This document shows, piece after piece, positions 18,489-27,677 of a DNA stretch of 56,555 bases (its first letter is position 1; every line of letters begins with the position of its first letter). Both the position numbers and the translations under genes were made by a program. This DNA comes from Bacilli bacterium (lineage in GTDB: Bacteria; Bacillota_I; Bacilli_A; RF39; UBA660): assembly GCA_022795155.1 (NCBI GenBank), contig JAAWGF010000008.1, positions 1 through 56,555 on the forward strand, in the 5' to 3' direction. The notes under the pieces were generated by a model. That model saw only the letters and a list, made by a program, of their open reading frames with translations. It was not told where the DNA came from and searched no databases.

Positions 18489-19742
18489 ATGGGTTTAATA
18501 AAATCTGCAATTAGTTCTATTGGAGGAACATTACATGAACAATGGGAAGATTACATTACATGTGATGAGCTTGATAATAATACATTAATGGTAAAAAAAA
18601 CAACTAAGACAGGTCAAATATCGGCCAAGAGTAGAATCGAAGTCAAGCCTGGACAATGTGCTATTATTATGGATAGTGGTAAAATTTTAGATGCGACAGC
18701 AGAAGAAGATATATATACTTTTGATGCATCAACATCGCCATCATTATTTGCTGGTCAATTTGGTGGAATGTTTAAGGAAATGTGGGAAAGATTTAAATAT
18801 AATGGTACACCAGCTAAAGAGCAAGCTGTCTATTATATTAATATTAAAGAAATTATTGATAATAAATTTGGGACACCAAACCCAATTCCTTTTCAAGATT
18901 GGTCTCATCCAATTCCAAATCAAATGACAGGTACTGTAACACCACTTCGTGTTCAAGTTAAATGCCATGGTAAATATACATTTAAAATATCTGATCCAAT
19001 GACTTTTATGCGTGAAATTGCTGGAACAACAACTGTCTATAGAAGAGAAGAGATAACAGAACAGATGCGTTCAGAAGTCATTGCTGCTTTTCAAAATGTT
19101 GCCAATGAACTTGGTAATAGTGAACATAAAATCCCAGTACTAGAAATGCCAAGTGCAACCGATGAAATCCAAACAATGATGGAAGCAAAAGAATTTGATG
19201 CAGCTATTAAAAGAAGAGGCATAAGTTTAGTTGGATTTGCCGTTGAATCAGTTATTTTAGATGATGAATCAGCTAAAAAAATTGATAATTATGAATTAAG
19301 TTCAAACAGTTTTATGCAACAAGGTACACTTACTGGTGCTTATGCAAATGCTGTTCAAGATGCTGCTAAAAATGAAGGTGGTGCAATGAACGGCTTTATG
19401 GGTGTTGGAATGATGAATATGGCTTCTGGTGGAATGATGGGTGGAGTAGCGCAATCACCATTTAATGGTCAAACAAATAATTCATTTCAACAAATGAGTG
19501 ATCCATTTGCAAAATCAAATAATATGCAATCTACGACAGCAGGAGTGGCTGAACAAGTAGTTGATAGTAAAAGGCATTGTTCCAATTGTGGTACTGAAGT
19601 AACTGGCAAATTTTGTACTAATTGTGGAACAAAGTATGAAGAAGTTATTCCAGAAGAATCAAAATCTAATAAGTGCCCAAAATGTGGATTAGATTTTACA
19701 GGGAAATTTTGTCCTGAATGTGGAACTTCTATAGAAAAATAA
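18489..19742 (+). CDS. SPFH-domain protein with two zinc ribbons (YdjI-like)
   Basis: A 417-residue protein. The N-terminal half (about 25-270) resembles the SPFH/virion-core type of YdjI from Bacillus subtilis, a membrane-scaffold protein of the pspA operon. A Gly/Met-rich linker (about 290-350, GGAMNGFMGVGMMNMASGG) leads to two zinc ribbons at the C-terminus, each with two C-x2-C pairs (CSNC..CTNC and CPKC..CPEC). There is no membrane helix, so it likely binds the membrane inner face through partners. The ribosome site is AGAGAGG. It sits between two zinc-ribbon membrane proteins, which are natural partners. Confidence 0.8.
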   Translation: MGLIKSAISSIGGTLHEQWEDYITCDELDNNTLMVKKTTKTGQISAKSRIEVKPGQCAIIMDSGKILDATAEEDIYTFDASTSPSLFAGQFGGMFKEMWERFKYNGTPAKEQAVYYINIKEIIDNKFGTPNPIPFQDWSHPIPNQMTGTVTPLRVQVKCHGKYTFKISDPMTFMREIAGTTTVYRREEITEQMRSEVIAAFQNVANELGNSEHKIPVLEMPSATDEIQTMMEAKEFDAAIKRRGISLVGFAVESVILDDESAKKIDNYELSSNSFMQQGTLTGAYANAVQDAAKNEGGAMNGFMGVGMMNMASGGMMGGVAQSPFNGQTNNSFQQMSDPFAKSNNMQSTTAGVAEQVVDSKRHCSNCGTEVTGKFCTNCGTKYEEVIPEESKSNKCPKCGLDFTGKFCPECGTSIEK

Positions 19743-19765
19743 ATTAAAAGTAAGGAGTGTTAAAA

Positions 19766-20650
19766 ATGAAATGTCCAAAATGTGGAAAAAATGTTAAAGA
19801 AGGAGCAAAGTTCTGTGTTGGGTGTGGAACATCATTAACTAGTTCAGTTGATAATAAAACTGAGACTGAAGCTACAAAAAATACAGAAACTAGTCAAAAG
19901 GTTGAGGCTGTAAAAGAAAAAGTTTCAACTAAGATGAATGAAGTTAAAGAAAGTGCTAAAAAAGCGGCTGATAGCGATTTTATGAAAATGATATTGGCTA
20001 GTCTTATGTTTTTAGTTAATATTATATTAAAACCAATTAAAACTTTAAAATCAAAAATAGAAGAGTATGCAGATCCCAAAAATGGTTTTATTTTAGCTGG
20101 GGTTGTTGCTCTTGCAACAATGATTGTAAGGGTTATAGTATCCTTTATCATGGCTTTGATTCAAAAGCAATGTTCAACTCCATTATTTGGGAAAGAAAGC
20201 TGTGCCTCATTTGGCGAAAAATTACAATCAATCGATTGGATGGGTATAACTTTAAAGCATTTATTAATTATTTTAATCTCAATGTTTGTGGTTTCTGGTA
20301 TTTATTATGTTGCTAGCCTAATCGCTAAAAAAACGGCAAATTTTATGAGATTGCTTACAATTACTGCTGTATCATTTGTGCCTGCTTGTGCAGCAATGTA
20401 TTTATTAACACCAATATGTGGTTGGATCAATTTTCACTTTGGCGTAATTGTTACAATTGCTGGATTTGTTTATTCACTAGTAATATTCTTTAGTGCTATT
20501 AAAGATGAATTTAAGTTTGAAAGTGATGATAAGGCTGTTTATTTCCACTTAATATGTGTTAGTGTTATTTTAATTATTTTATATTTTGTTGGTTATAATG
20601 TAGCTGCTAATTCAGTAACAAGTAATCCAAGTAGTTCATTTAATTGGTAA
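19766..20650 (+). CDS. Zinc-ribbon multi-pass membrane protein, Yip1-like
   Basis: About 294 residues. It opens with a zinc ribbon (CPKC..CVGC), passes through a charged helical linker (about 30-75), and ends in a five-helix membrane region (about 108-285) in the style of Yip1-domain proteins. The upstream GTG at 19757 lies in the ribosome site AAGGAG, so ATG 19766 is the start. It is the third gene of the zinc-ribbon/SPFH set and is followed by a strong terminator. Molecular function is unknown. Confidence 0.75.
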   Translation: MKCPKCGKNVKEGAKFCVGCGTSLTSSVDNKTETEATKNTETSQKVEAVKEKVSTKMNEVKESAKKAADSDFMKMILASLMFLVNIILKPIKTLKSKIEEYADPKNGFILAGVVALATMIVRVIVSFIMALIQKQCSTPLFGKESCASFGEKLQSIDWMGITLKHLLIILISMFVVSGIYYVASLIAKKTANFMRLLTITAVSFVPACAAMYLLTPICGWINFHFGVIVTIAGFVYSLVIFFSAIKDEFKFESDDKAVYFHLICVSVILIILYFVGYNVAANSVTSNPSSSFNW

Positions 20651-20665
20651 TAATAATGATATGTT

Positions 20666-20693
20666 AAAGAGAGTATAAATCCTCTCTTTTTTT
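20666..20693 (+). terminator. Terminator of the zinc-ribbon/SPFH operon
   Basis: An 8-bp stem AAAGAGAG/CTCTCTTT followed by a run of T. Confidence 0.85.
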
Positions 20694-20738
20694 GTGCAGT
20701 TTTTTTATAAATATTTATGTAAAAGTAAATTTTAATGC

Positions 20739-20744
20739 TATAAT
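20739..20744 (+). promoter_or_regulatory. -10 box for the sigma-like gene
   Basis: TATAAT lies 65 bases before ATG 20810, leaving an untranslated leader of about 58 bases. The -35 region is not clear. Confidence 0.45.
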
Positions 20745-20809
20745 GTAAATATATTTAAATCATAGTTCATAATTAAATTTTTATTAATTATTAAGAGGGT
20801 GTTTATAGT

Positions 20810-21847
20810 ATGGAAAATAATTCAAGTTTAAATAAATTATATGTCGATACTTATGATTATATAGATAGTGAGATAGATATTTCTAATAGTCTAGGTGGAT
20901 TGGAAAGTGATGATGACATAGATTTTATTACGGATATTACCGAAGTATATTTAGAGGAAGTAAAAAGTATTACGAAATTAACTAAAAAGGAAGAAACAGA
21001 ATTATTTTGTCGATTTTTAAATGGTGATATTCATGTTAAAAATAGACTCATTGAAGCCAATTTATATTTGGTTATTAAAACAGTAGAAAAAATGATGAAT
21101 GAAGGTCTTTCTTTTCTTGATTTAATTGAGGAAGGAAATTTCGCACTCATTAATGCTATTGAAACTTTTGATATTAATAGTGATATCTCTTTTTGTTCTT
21201 ATGCCCAACTTTGTATATATCGGCATATTTGCAATGTAGTTGATAATCAAGTAAAAAATAGTGGATCATTTAATGTTTCATATTCTAAAGTATTGAAATG
21301 TAAAAGTATTCAAAAGAAATTAAGTAAAACGTTAGGATATGATCCATCGGTTGAACAAATCTCTAAGGAGTTATGTCTATCAGTAGATAAAATAGAATTA
21401 ATTTTAAAATGGCAAAAGGAGTCTATCAATATCGATTTATATGAGAAAAGTGAATTATTTGTTGACGATATTTCGTTAGAAGAATATGTTACAACAAAAG
21501 TAGATTTTTCAACGGCTAAAAATATGTTTTATTTATTAAGTGAAACAGAAATTTTTGTTTTGACATACTATTTTTGGCTTAACGGTGTTCAAAATCAGCC
21601 ATTAGAAAAGATTGGAAGAATTTTAAATATAACGAGAGAAAGAGTTAGACAAATAGAAGCTAAAGCTTTGCAAAAATTAAAAATAGAATTTGCAAGAAGG
21701 AAATGTCAACAAAAAATTTCTGAACAAGTAAATGAACAACAAAGAAAAATTAGAATTGATAATAATATATCTATGGATAGCTCGAGATTTGCTAATTTTC
21801 AAAAAATTTATAATCAAATAGATTCAGGACGATTAACTAAAAAATGA
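20810..21847 (+). CDS. Divergent RpoD-like sigma-70 family protein
   Basis: A 345-residue protein with the full sigma layout. Region 1.2 is near 45-65 (VYLEEVKSITKLTKKEE), region 2 covers about 75-150, region 3 about 155-210, and region 4 ends with the helix-turn-helix [17 protein letters not shown], almost identical to RpoD. Region 2.3-2.4 has changed: where RpoD (this window, 30586) has [10 protein letters not shown], this protein has YAQLCIYRHI, losing the Trp residues used for strand opening. The real rpoD is 10 kb away. It could be an alternative sigma factor for a special regulon, or an inactive decoy. The stop is TGA followed at once by TAA. Confidence 0.82.
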   Translation: MENNSSLNKLYVDTYDYIDSEIDISNSLGGLESDDDIDFITDITEVYLEEVKSITKLTKKEETELFCRFLNGDIHVKNRLIEANLYLVIKTVEKMMNEGLSFLDLIEEGNFALINAIETFDINSDISFCSYAQLCIYRHICNVVDNQVKNSGSFNVSYSKVLKCKSIQKKLSKTLGYDPSVEQISKELCLSVDKIELILKWQKESINIDLYEKSELFVDDISLEEYVTTKVDFSTAKNMFYLLSETEIFVLTYYFWLNGVQNQPLEKIGRILNITRERVRQIEAKALQKLKIEFARRKCQQKISEQVNEQQRKIRIDNNISMDSSRFANFQKIYNQIDSGRLTKK

Positions 21848-21869
21848 TAAAATATATTTATCTTTTTTT
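21846..21869 (+). terminator. Terminator overlapping the sigma-like stop
   Basis: A 6-bp stem GATAAA/TTTATC with a 5-base loop is followed by seven T's. Confidence 0.7.
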
Positions 21870-21923
21870 AGTTTGTACTTTACTTTTCCCTTACTTTAAA
21901 AACATATTTTTTATAAGTATTTT

Positions 21924-21952
21924 TTGTTTTAAGTAAAAATTTATGATATACT
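21924..21952 (+). promoter_or_regulatory. Promoter for ftsK
   Basis: TTGTTT and TATACT separated by 17 bases, 26 bases before ATG 21978. The ribosome site AGGAGG lies between. Confidence 0.6.
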
Positions 21953-21977
21953 TATATTAGTAGTCTAGGAGGTATTT

Positions 21978-24263
21978 ATGGCAAAGAAAAAGAAAAGAAA
22001 AGAGGATAAAAAAAGTAGTAGTAATTTTAAAGTGGAGTTTGTTGGAATACTATTGGTTTTAGGAGCTATTATTGGTTTTGTCCCATATAACGGTTTTGTT
22101 GGAAATTTAATTAAAGCTTTTGCCATTTTTTTATTTGGTGCTTGGTATTGGATTTTTTTGGTGTCTATATTTGCAATTGGTGGATATATGATAATAAAGC
22201 GTGAGAGTGTTAAGTTTTTTAGTATAAAACTTATTGGATTTTATATGATTGTTTTGAGTATTTTAGTTTTTGCTCATTCAACTTATATTGAAAAACAATT
22301 TTCTGATGATACAAATTTAGTTTCAAATTTAAATGCCATGGAGGTTATAAAAGAAACTGTTGATAATTTTATGGCTTCAATTAATGAAATAAGAGAACCA
22401 CAAGGTGGTGGGATTATTGGGGCAAGCGTATCAGTTTTATTTTTTAATTTATTTGGTACACAGGCAATATGGATTGTCGTATTTACGATTGCTATAGGTG
22501 GTATTGTTCTATTTACTGGTTTTTCGATTATTGATTTCTTGAAAAGTGCATCTAGTAAAGCTAAGGAAAAGATGCTTCAAAATAAGGAAAAGAAAGATAA
22601 GAAGGACATTGCTAAGGCTGAAGAAAAATTTGAAAATGATAATAAAATTGTGGTATCTAGTGTTGATGAATTGATTCATATAAATGATGAGAGAATTGAT
22701 GAAAATCAGGATAAACGTGATAGATTTGATAATAAAATTAATGAAAAAGAATCTTCGGCTCAAGAAGAAATTGATAATGTTGTAATAAATAGTGATATAT
22801 ATGAAGAAAATAAAGGATACATTTTTCCATCACTTAATTTATTAGCGAAGCCATCTCGAAGCAAAACAACAGAAAATCAAGAAAGTATTAAGCATAATGT
22901 TCCAATCTTAATCCAAGTTTTAAAGGATTTTGGTATTGAAGGAAAAATAATTGCGGCTAATATTGGGCCATCAGTTACCCAGTATGAACTTGAAATAAAA
23001 GCAGGAACAAAGGTTAGTAAACTTCTTGGGATTCATCGAGAGATTGCGTTAGCTTTAGCTGCCAAAGAGGTTAGGATTCAAGCCCCAATTCCAGGTAAGA
23101 GTACAATCGGAATTGAAATTCCTAATAAAAGCATCTCAATGGTTGTTGTAAGAGAGATATTAGAGCGCGTCCCTAAGTCTTTAGATAATAGTAAATTATT
23201 AGTAACCCTAGGAAAATCAATCGATAATAATCCTGTTTGGTGTGAAATAAATAAAACACCGCATTTATTAGTAGCTGGTTCAACAGGTAGTGGTAAATCG
23301 GTTTGTATTAATAGTATAATTGTGTCAATTTTAATGCGTGCTAAACCAGAAGAGGTAAAACTTGTTTTAGTTGATCCTAAAAAAGTAGAGTTATCAATGT
23401 ATAATGGGGTCCCTCATTTATTAGCTCCCGTTGTAACTGACCCTAAAAAGGCTAATGTTGCTTTAAAAAAGATTGTTGTAGAAATGGAAAGGCGCTACGA
23501 TGCTTTTAGTGAAAGTGGAACTAAGAATATTGCTGGCTATAATACATATATTGAAAAGAAAAATGAAACATTACCTGAAGGTGAAAAATTACGTAAAATT
23601 CCTTATATTGTGGTAATTATTGATGAGCTTGCTGATTTAATGCTTGTTGCAGCTAAGGAGGTTGAAGACTCCATTATGCGTATTACACAAATGGCTAGAG
23701 CAGCAGGTATTCATTTAATTGTAGCAACCCAAAGACCGTCAACAGATGTTATTACGGGTGTTGTAAAGGCTAATATCCCATCACGTATATCGTTTGCTGT
23801 TTCGAGTAGTATTGATTCGCGTACTATTTTAGATATGACAGGAGCTGAAAAATTATTAGGAAAAGGTGATATGTTATTTTTACCACAAGGAGAAAACACT
23901 CCAATAAGGGTGCAGGGAACTTATATTTCGGAAGAAGAAATTAGCGCTGTTGTTGATCATGTTATTAAGCAACAAAAAGCTCATTATGATGAAACGCTTC
24001 TAATGGATGAAGAGGAAATGCATGCAACCACCAATGTAGATGATAGTGGTGATGCTGATGAACCACTTTATAACGAAATTGTTGAGTTTGTTGTAACGCA
24101 AGGTAAGGCTAGTGCTTCCTTATTACAACGAAGATTTCGTCTAGGTTATAATCGAGCTGCACGTGTTATAGATTTGTTAGAAGAAAGAGGTATAATTGGT
24201 CCTAATAATGGTTCTAAACCTCGTGAGGTTTTAGTAAAATTAGATAATAGTGATAATGAATAA
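21978..24263 (+). CDS. ftsK: DNA translocase FtsK/SpoIIIE
   Basis: A hexameric septum-located motor that pumps chromosome DNA into daughter cells or the forespore. The 761 residues hold four N-terminal membrane helices (about 22-175), a charged linker (about 190-290), the alpha/beta motor with Walker A GSTGSGKSV and Walker B VVIIDELADLM, and the winged-helix gamma domain (about 690-755) that reads orientation sequences. The size is close to Bacillus SpoIIIE. The ribosome site is AGGAGG and the promoter is clear, so it is transcribed alone. SpoIIIE and FtsK cannot be told apart by sequence alone; the neutral symbol is used. Confidence 0.95.
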   Translation: MAKKKKRKEDKKSSSNFKVEFVGILLVLGAIIGFVPYNGFVGNLIKAFAIFLFGAWYWIFLVSIFAIGGYMIIKRESVKFFSIKLIGFYMIVLSILVFAHSTYIEKQFSDDTNLVSNLNAMEVIKETVDNFMASINEIREPQGGGIIGASVSVLFFNLFGTQAIWIVVFTIAIGGIVLFTGFSIIDFLKSASSKAKEKMLQNKEKKDKKDIAKAEEKFENDNKIVVSSVDELIHINDERIDENQDKRDRFDNKINEKESSAQEEIDNVVINSDIYEENKGYIFPSLNLLAKPSRSKTTENQESIKHNVPILIQVLKDFGIEGKIIAANIGPSVTQYELEIKAGTKVSKLLGIHREIALALAAKEVRIQAPIPGKSTIGIEIPNKSISMVVVREILERVPKSLDNSKLLVTLGKSIDNNPVWCEINKTPHLLVAGSTGSGKSVCINSIIVSILMRAKPEEVKLVLVDPKKVELSMYNGVPHLLAPVVTDPKKANVALKKIVVEMERRYDAFSESGTKNIAGYNTYIEKKNETLPEGEKLRKIPYIVVIIDELADLMLVAAKEVEDSIMRITQMARAAGIHLIVATQRPSTDVITGVVKANIPSRISFAVSSSIDSRTILDMTGAEKLLGKGDMLFLPQGENTPIRVQGTYISEEEISAVVDHVIKQQKAHYDETLLMDEEEMHATTNVDDSGDADEPLYNEIVEFVVTQGKASASLLQRRFRLGYNRAARVIDLLEERGIIGPNNGSKPREVLVKLDNSDNE

Positions 24264-24313
24264 TTGACTTTAGAATTTTAATATAGTAAGATTATTTCAA
24301 ACGGAGGGAAAGA

Positions 24314-26251
24314 ATGGAAAAAAAGAAAAATATTATTTTACCAATTATAATTTTAGTTTTTGTTGCACTTATCGCAATTGTTTTAGTTGTTGTTTTTAAA
24401 GGTGGAAAGGGTAATAATTTAGGGAATATTGATAAAAATAAGAGTGTAAGTAAAGCATCGGAGTTGATTGTTAATGATTATCAATCGATTAATTGTATTG
24501 ATGATTGCGAGTATTTATATGCTTATAAAGGCGAGGATAAGCTTACAGGAAAATTTGATTTTTATAATGAAGTAGGAAAAAAGATAGGCGAATTTGATTT
24601 ATCTAAAGTTGATCCTAAAATAGCTACAACTTTTGATATTGAAGCTATTGCTGATAGTTATTTTATTGCTTCTTATTTAGTAGCTGGTGAATTAGATTAT
24701 AAGTATGTTGTTTATAATATGAAGGGGAAAGTTTTATTAGAAGCTAGTGATGCTGAAAAGTTAACTAATAAATATTTTACTGCTGATGATGGTGATAAAG
24801 AATATCTTTTTGACAATAGTGGTAAAGCTATTTATGAAGATATTGAAAATACTAGTGTTTATAATGATAAATATATAACTTTTAGAATTAATAAAGTTGA
24901 TAAAATTATTGATGAAAATGCTAAAGAAATTTTATCTGGCTATACAATTGCTAAAGTTATATTAGATGAAAATGAGGAAATTGATTATTTAATTATTAGA
25001 AATACTGAAGACTCCGTATATAATTATTATAATATTAAGGATAATAGTAAAAAGGGTAATTCATTTACAAATTATACAACTGATAAAGATAAGGTTATTA
25101 TTACTAAAAAGGTTGATTCAAAAAATAAAAAATTTGTTTTAAATTCGAATGGTGAACAAGCTGAATATGTTGAAGTTAAAGAAAAAGATGTCGATACTGA
25201 TGCTTATTATAATGCCATTAAGGAAAAAGTTGATACTGAAAAATATGGAATATTTAAATCTACATTAAATTCTGAAAATCAAAATTATATTTTAGTTGAT
25301 ATTGCAAGTGAAAATAAATATGGTGTTTTAGATGTTGCTAAAGGGGAATTTAAAGAATTAGGAAAATATAAAGAAAATTCTAATCGTCGTTTAAATTTGA
25401 AAAAAATATCAGGAAATGATGACATAGAAGGAAATGATGATATTATTTATTCAATTGAGTGTACAACTTATAATTGTGATAATAATGTTATGCATATTTA
25501 CAATTTTAGTAAGAATGAATTATTATTTGAAAGAGATGCTAAAGAAAAGTCCCCAATTTATTCTTATAAATTATATGATAATGGCTATTATGTATTTAGA
25601 ACTACAACTTCAAAGTTTGATGATTCTAATAAATATTTCTTGTATGATAATAAAGGTGAAGAATTATTTCAAAGTGATGATGACATTAAGATAATTGATA
25701 GTAAATTAACTTATTATATGGGAACTCCTATTAATACAGGAAAAATTAATTTATATAGTTTAAAAGAAAAAAAAGTTATTAATTTAGATGATGATGAGAT
25801 TCTTAGCGTAACAGGTCAAAAATTTGGCAATAATGAGGATAATAAATTATATCAATTTGTTAGTGATGATGCTACATTCTTAATAAATGATGATGGCGAG
25901 GTTACTAAGTTAGAAGGAACATACAAATCACATGACAGTGTTGGTGTATATTTATCTAATGATAATAAAATATCTTATTATAATGTATTTACAAAAGATA
26001 CTACAATTTATGAATTAGGCAAGAATGAATCGATAAACGGAAGTACAGGTAAAGAATTAGTTCCATATCGAAATGCGATTTTTGTAAATAATTCATATGA
26101 TAATACTTTTAAAATTATTGGCGTAAATGGTAAAGTGTTATTAGAAAAGAAAGATTTGCAAATCCATAGTATTCATAAAAGAGCTGATGGTAGTATACTT
26201 GTTATGGTTACTGATAAAGATGATAGTAAAGGCATGTATATTGTTAGATAA
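24314..26251 (+). CDS. Membrane-anchored exported protein, unknown function
   Basis: A 645-residue protein with an N-terminal membrane helix (about 7-28) followed by Gly/Lys and a long acidic extracellular part. The body has repeated short blocks with GE, YNxKGK and NKYG patterns (for example YVVYNMKGKVLLE, KYFLYDNKGEELF, KIIGVNGKVLLE), about 60-100 residues apart. This suggests a beta-propeller-like or WG-like repeat fold. The ribosome site is GGAGGG. It shares the run between ftsK and dnaG with two other exported proteins. I recognise no named family. Confidence 0.7.
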   Translation: MEKKKNIILPIIILVFVALIAIVLVVVFKGGKGNNLGNIDKNKSVSKASELIVNDYQSINCIDDCEYLYAYKGEDKLTGKFDFYNEVGKKIGEFDLSKVDPKIATTFDIEAIADSYFIASYLVAGELDYKYVVYNMKGKVLLEASDAEKLTNKYFTADDGDKEYLFDNSGKAIYEDIENTSVYNDKYITFRINKVDKIIDENAKEILSGYTIAKVILDENEEIDYLIIRNTEDSVYNYYNIKDNSKKGNSFTNYTTDKDKVIITKKVDSKNKKFVLNSNGEQAEYVEVKEKDVDTDAYYNAIKEKVDTEKYGIFKSTLNSENQNYILVDIASENKYGVLDVAKGEFKELGKYKENSNRRLNLKKISGNDDIEGNDDIIYSIECTTYNCDNNVMHIYNFSKNELLFERDAKEKSPIYSYKLYDNGYYVFRTTTSKFDDSNKYFLYDNKGEELFQSDDDIKIIDSKLTYYMGTPINTGKINLYSLKEKKVINLDDDEILSVTGQKFGNNEDNKLYQFVSDDATFLINDDGEVTKLEGTYKSHDSVGVYLSNDNKISYYNVFTKDTTIYELGKNESINGSTGKELVPYRNAIFVNNSYDNTFKIIGVNGKVLLEKKDLQIHSIHKRADGSILVMVTDKDDSKGMYIVR

Positions 26252-26261
26252 AATTGATGAG

Positions 26262-26293
26262 ATAGAATTGTAAAGCAATTCTATTTTATTTTA
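26262..26293 (+). terminator. Terminator after the propeller-like exported protein
   Basis: A 9-bp stem ATAGAATTG/CAATTCTAT with a 5-base loop and a T-rich tail. Confidence 0.75.
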
Positions 26294-26300
26294 ATTTGGA

Positions 26301-26329
26301 TTGATTTAGGATACTTGTTTTGATATAAT
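26301..26329 (+). promoter_or_regulatory. Promoter for the DUF6273-like protein operon
   Basis: TTGATT and TATAAT with 17 bases between. It lies just before AGGAG and ATG 26357, and drives two genes. Confidence 0.7.
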
Positions 26330-26356
26330 AAATACTAGTTGATAGGAGCGTTGCAA

Positions 26357-27676
26357 ATGAAAAAAAGAGTACTTAATAAGCAAAAGCTATTTATTTTTAT
26401 AAGTATTATTTTTATAAGTTTCTGTATTTTATTTTATGGATTTAGATTTATATATTATTATCGAAAATTCAACAAAAAAGCTGATAATGGACAGGTAATT
26501 CAGTTATTATCAACAACGGTTAGAAGTAACAATGAGCCAGTAACAACTGGTGATGGTTTATATAGTGTTGGTAGTGAATTTATATTTAAAGGTGCGTCTG
26601 TCAATAACTATGTAATGTATTCTGGATTATTATGGCGAATTGTTAAGATTAATAATGATGGTTCAATCAATTTAGTTACGGATAAAAATATGAATGAGTT
26701 TATGTGGGGTACAACAGGTGCTAATTATAATAGTAGTGAGGTAAGAAAGTGGTTGAATGAAAATGGAGATAATACAGGTATATTTTATCAAAACTTGTAT
26801 AATCCAAAAACTTATTTAAAAACAAGCATGTTATGTTTAGATACAGTTTCAAATATATCTAATTTTAAATGTGATAAAACGTTAACTGATGATTATGTTG
26901 GACTTCTTAGTGTTATAGATTATACTAGTAGTATTGTTGATGAACAAACCTATTTAAATATAAATGATGAATATTGGCTTTCAACAATGGTTGATAGTAG
27001 TAATGCTTGGTTTGTTGATTCAGATAAGATTTCTAAAACAAAAATAACAGATTCGTATGGAATAAGACCAACTATAACACTTAATGAAACGGTTTCTTAT
27101 GAGAGTGGTGATGGAACCATAAATAATCCTTATAAAATTGGTTATAATGATGGGTTAGTATTAGGTAGTCATGTTAAATTAGGTAATGACATTTGGATTG
27201 TTTATGAAATCAATAATGATAATGTCCGTTTAGCATTATCTGGTTATGTTGATAGAGGAAATGCTACTTATAAGTTTGGTAGTAGTAATATTTATTCACC
27301 AACTACAACAGGAAATTTAGGATATTATTTAAATAATAATCTTTATGAAAATTTGCCATATAAAGATTTAATTATTAATAATGATTGGTATATAGGCTCA
27401 TATGAAGATGATTTTACGAATATTTATAAAGATAAAGTAACTGCTAAAATAGGATTATATAATATAGCTGATATTAAATTAAATAATGAAACAAAAAATT
27501 ATTATTTACTTACTGGTGGAACTGATAGTAAGGTGTTTGCTTTTGACATGAGTGGTTATTTGTTTGAGTCTGGTTCAACACAAAATCGTCTTATAAAGCC
27601 AGCTATTACTATTAGAAAAAGTAAAGTAGTTAGTGGTACGGGAACATTAAACGATCCATATATATTGGAGGGATAA
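26357..27676 (+). CDS. Secreted DUF6273-like two-domain protein
   Basis: A 439-residue protein with an N-terminal membrane helix (about 9-33) and an extracellular part built of two related halves. Each half starts with a strand pair around GLLWRIVKINNDGSINLVTD or NDIWIVYEINNDNVRLAL and ends with a motif like SYGIRPTITLNE or RLIKPAITIRKS. The upstream TTG at 26339 lies before the ribosome site; ATG 26357 behind AGGAG is the start. The remnant at 5670-6008 is the C-terminal end of a paralogue. The stop is 1 base before the next ATG, so it is co-translated with the glycosidase-like protein. Surface or carbohydrate binding is possible but not shown. Confidence 0.72.
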   Translation: MKKRVLNKQKLFIFISIIFISFCILFYGFRFIYYYRKFNKKADNGQVIQLLSTTVRSNNEPVTTGDGLYSVGSEFIFKGASVNNYVMYSGLLWRIVKINNDGSINLVTDKNMNEFMWGTTGANYNSSEVRKWLNENGDNTGIFYQNLYNPKTYLKTSMLCLDTVSNISNFKCDKTLTDDYVGLLSVIDYTSSIVDEQTYLNINDEYWLSTMVDSSNAWFVDSDKISKTKITDSYGIRPTITLNETVSYESGDGTINNPYKIGYNDGLVLGSHVKLGNDIWIVYEINNDNVRLALSGYVDRGNATYKFGSSNIYSPTTTGNLGYYLNNNLYENLPYKDLIINNDWYIGSYEDDFTNIYKDKVTAKIGLYNIADIKLNNETKNYYLLTGGTDSKVFAFDMSGYLFESGSTQNRLIKPAITIRKSKVVSGTGTLNDPYILEG

Positions 27677-27677
27677 A

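Noticed and set aside
26357-27676. Prepilin identity for the DUF6273-like protein
   Set aside because: There is no G-FTLxE leader motif; it has an ordinary membrane helix at the front.
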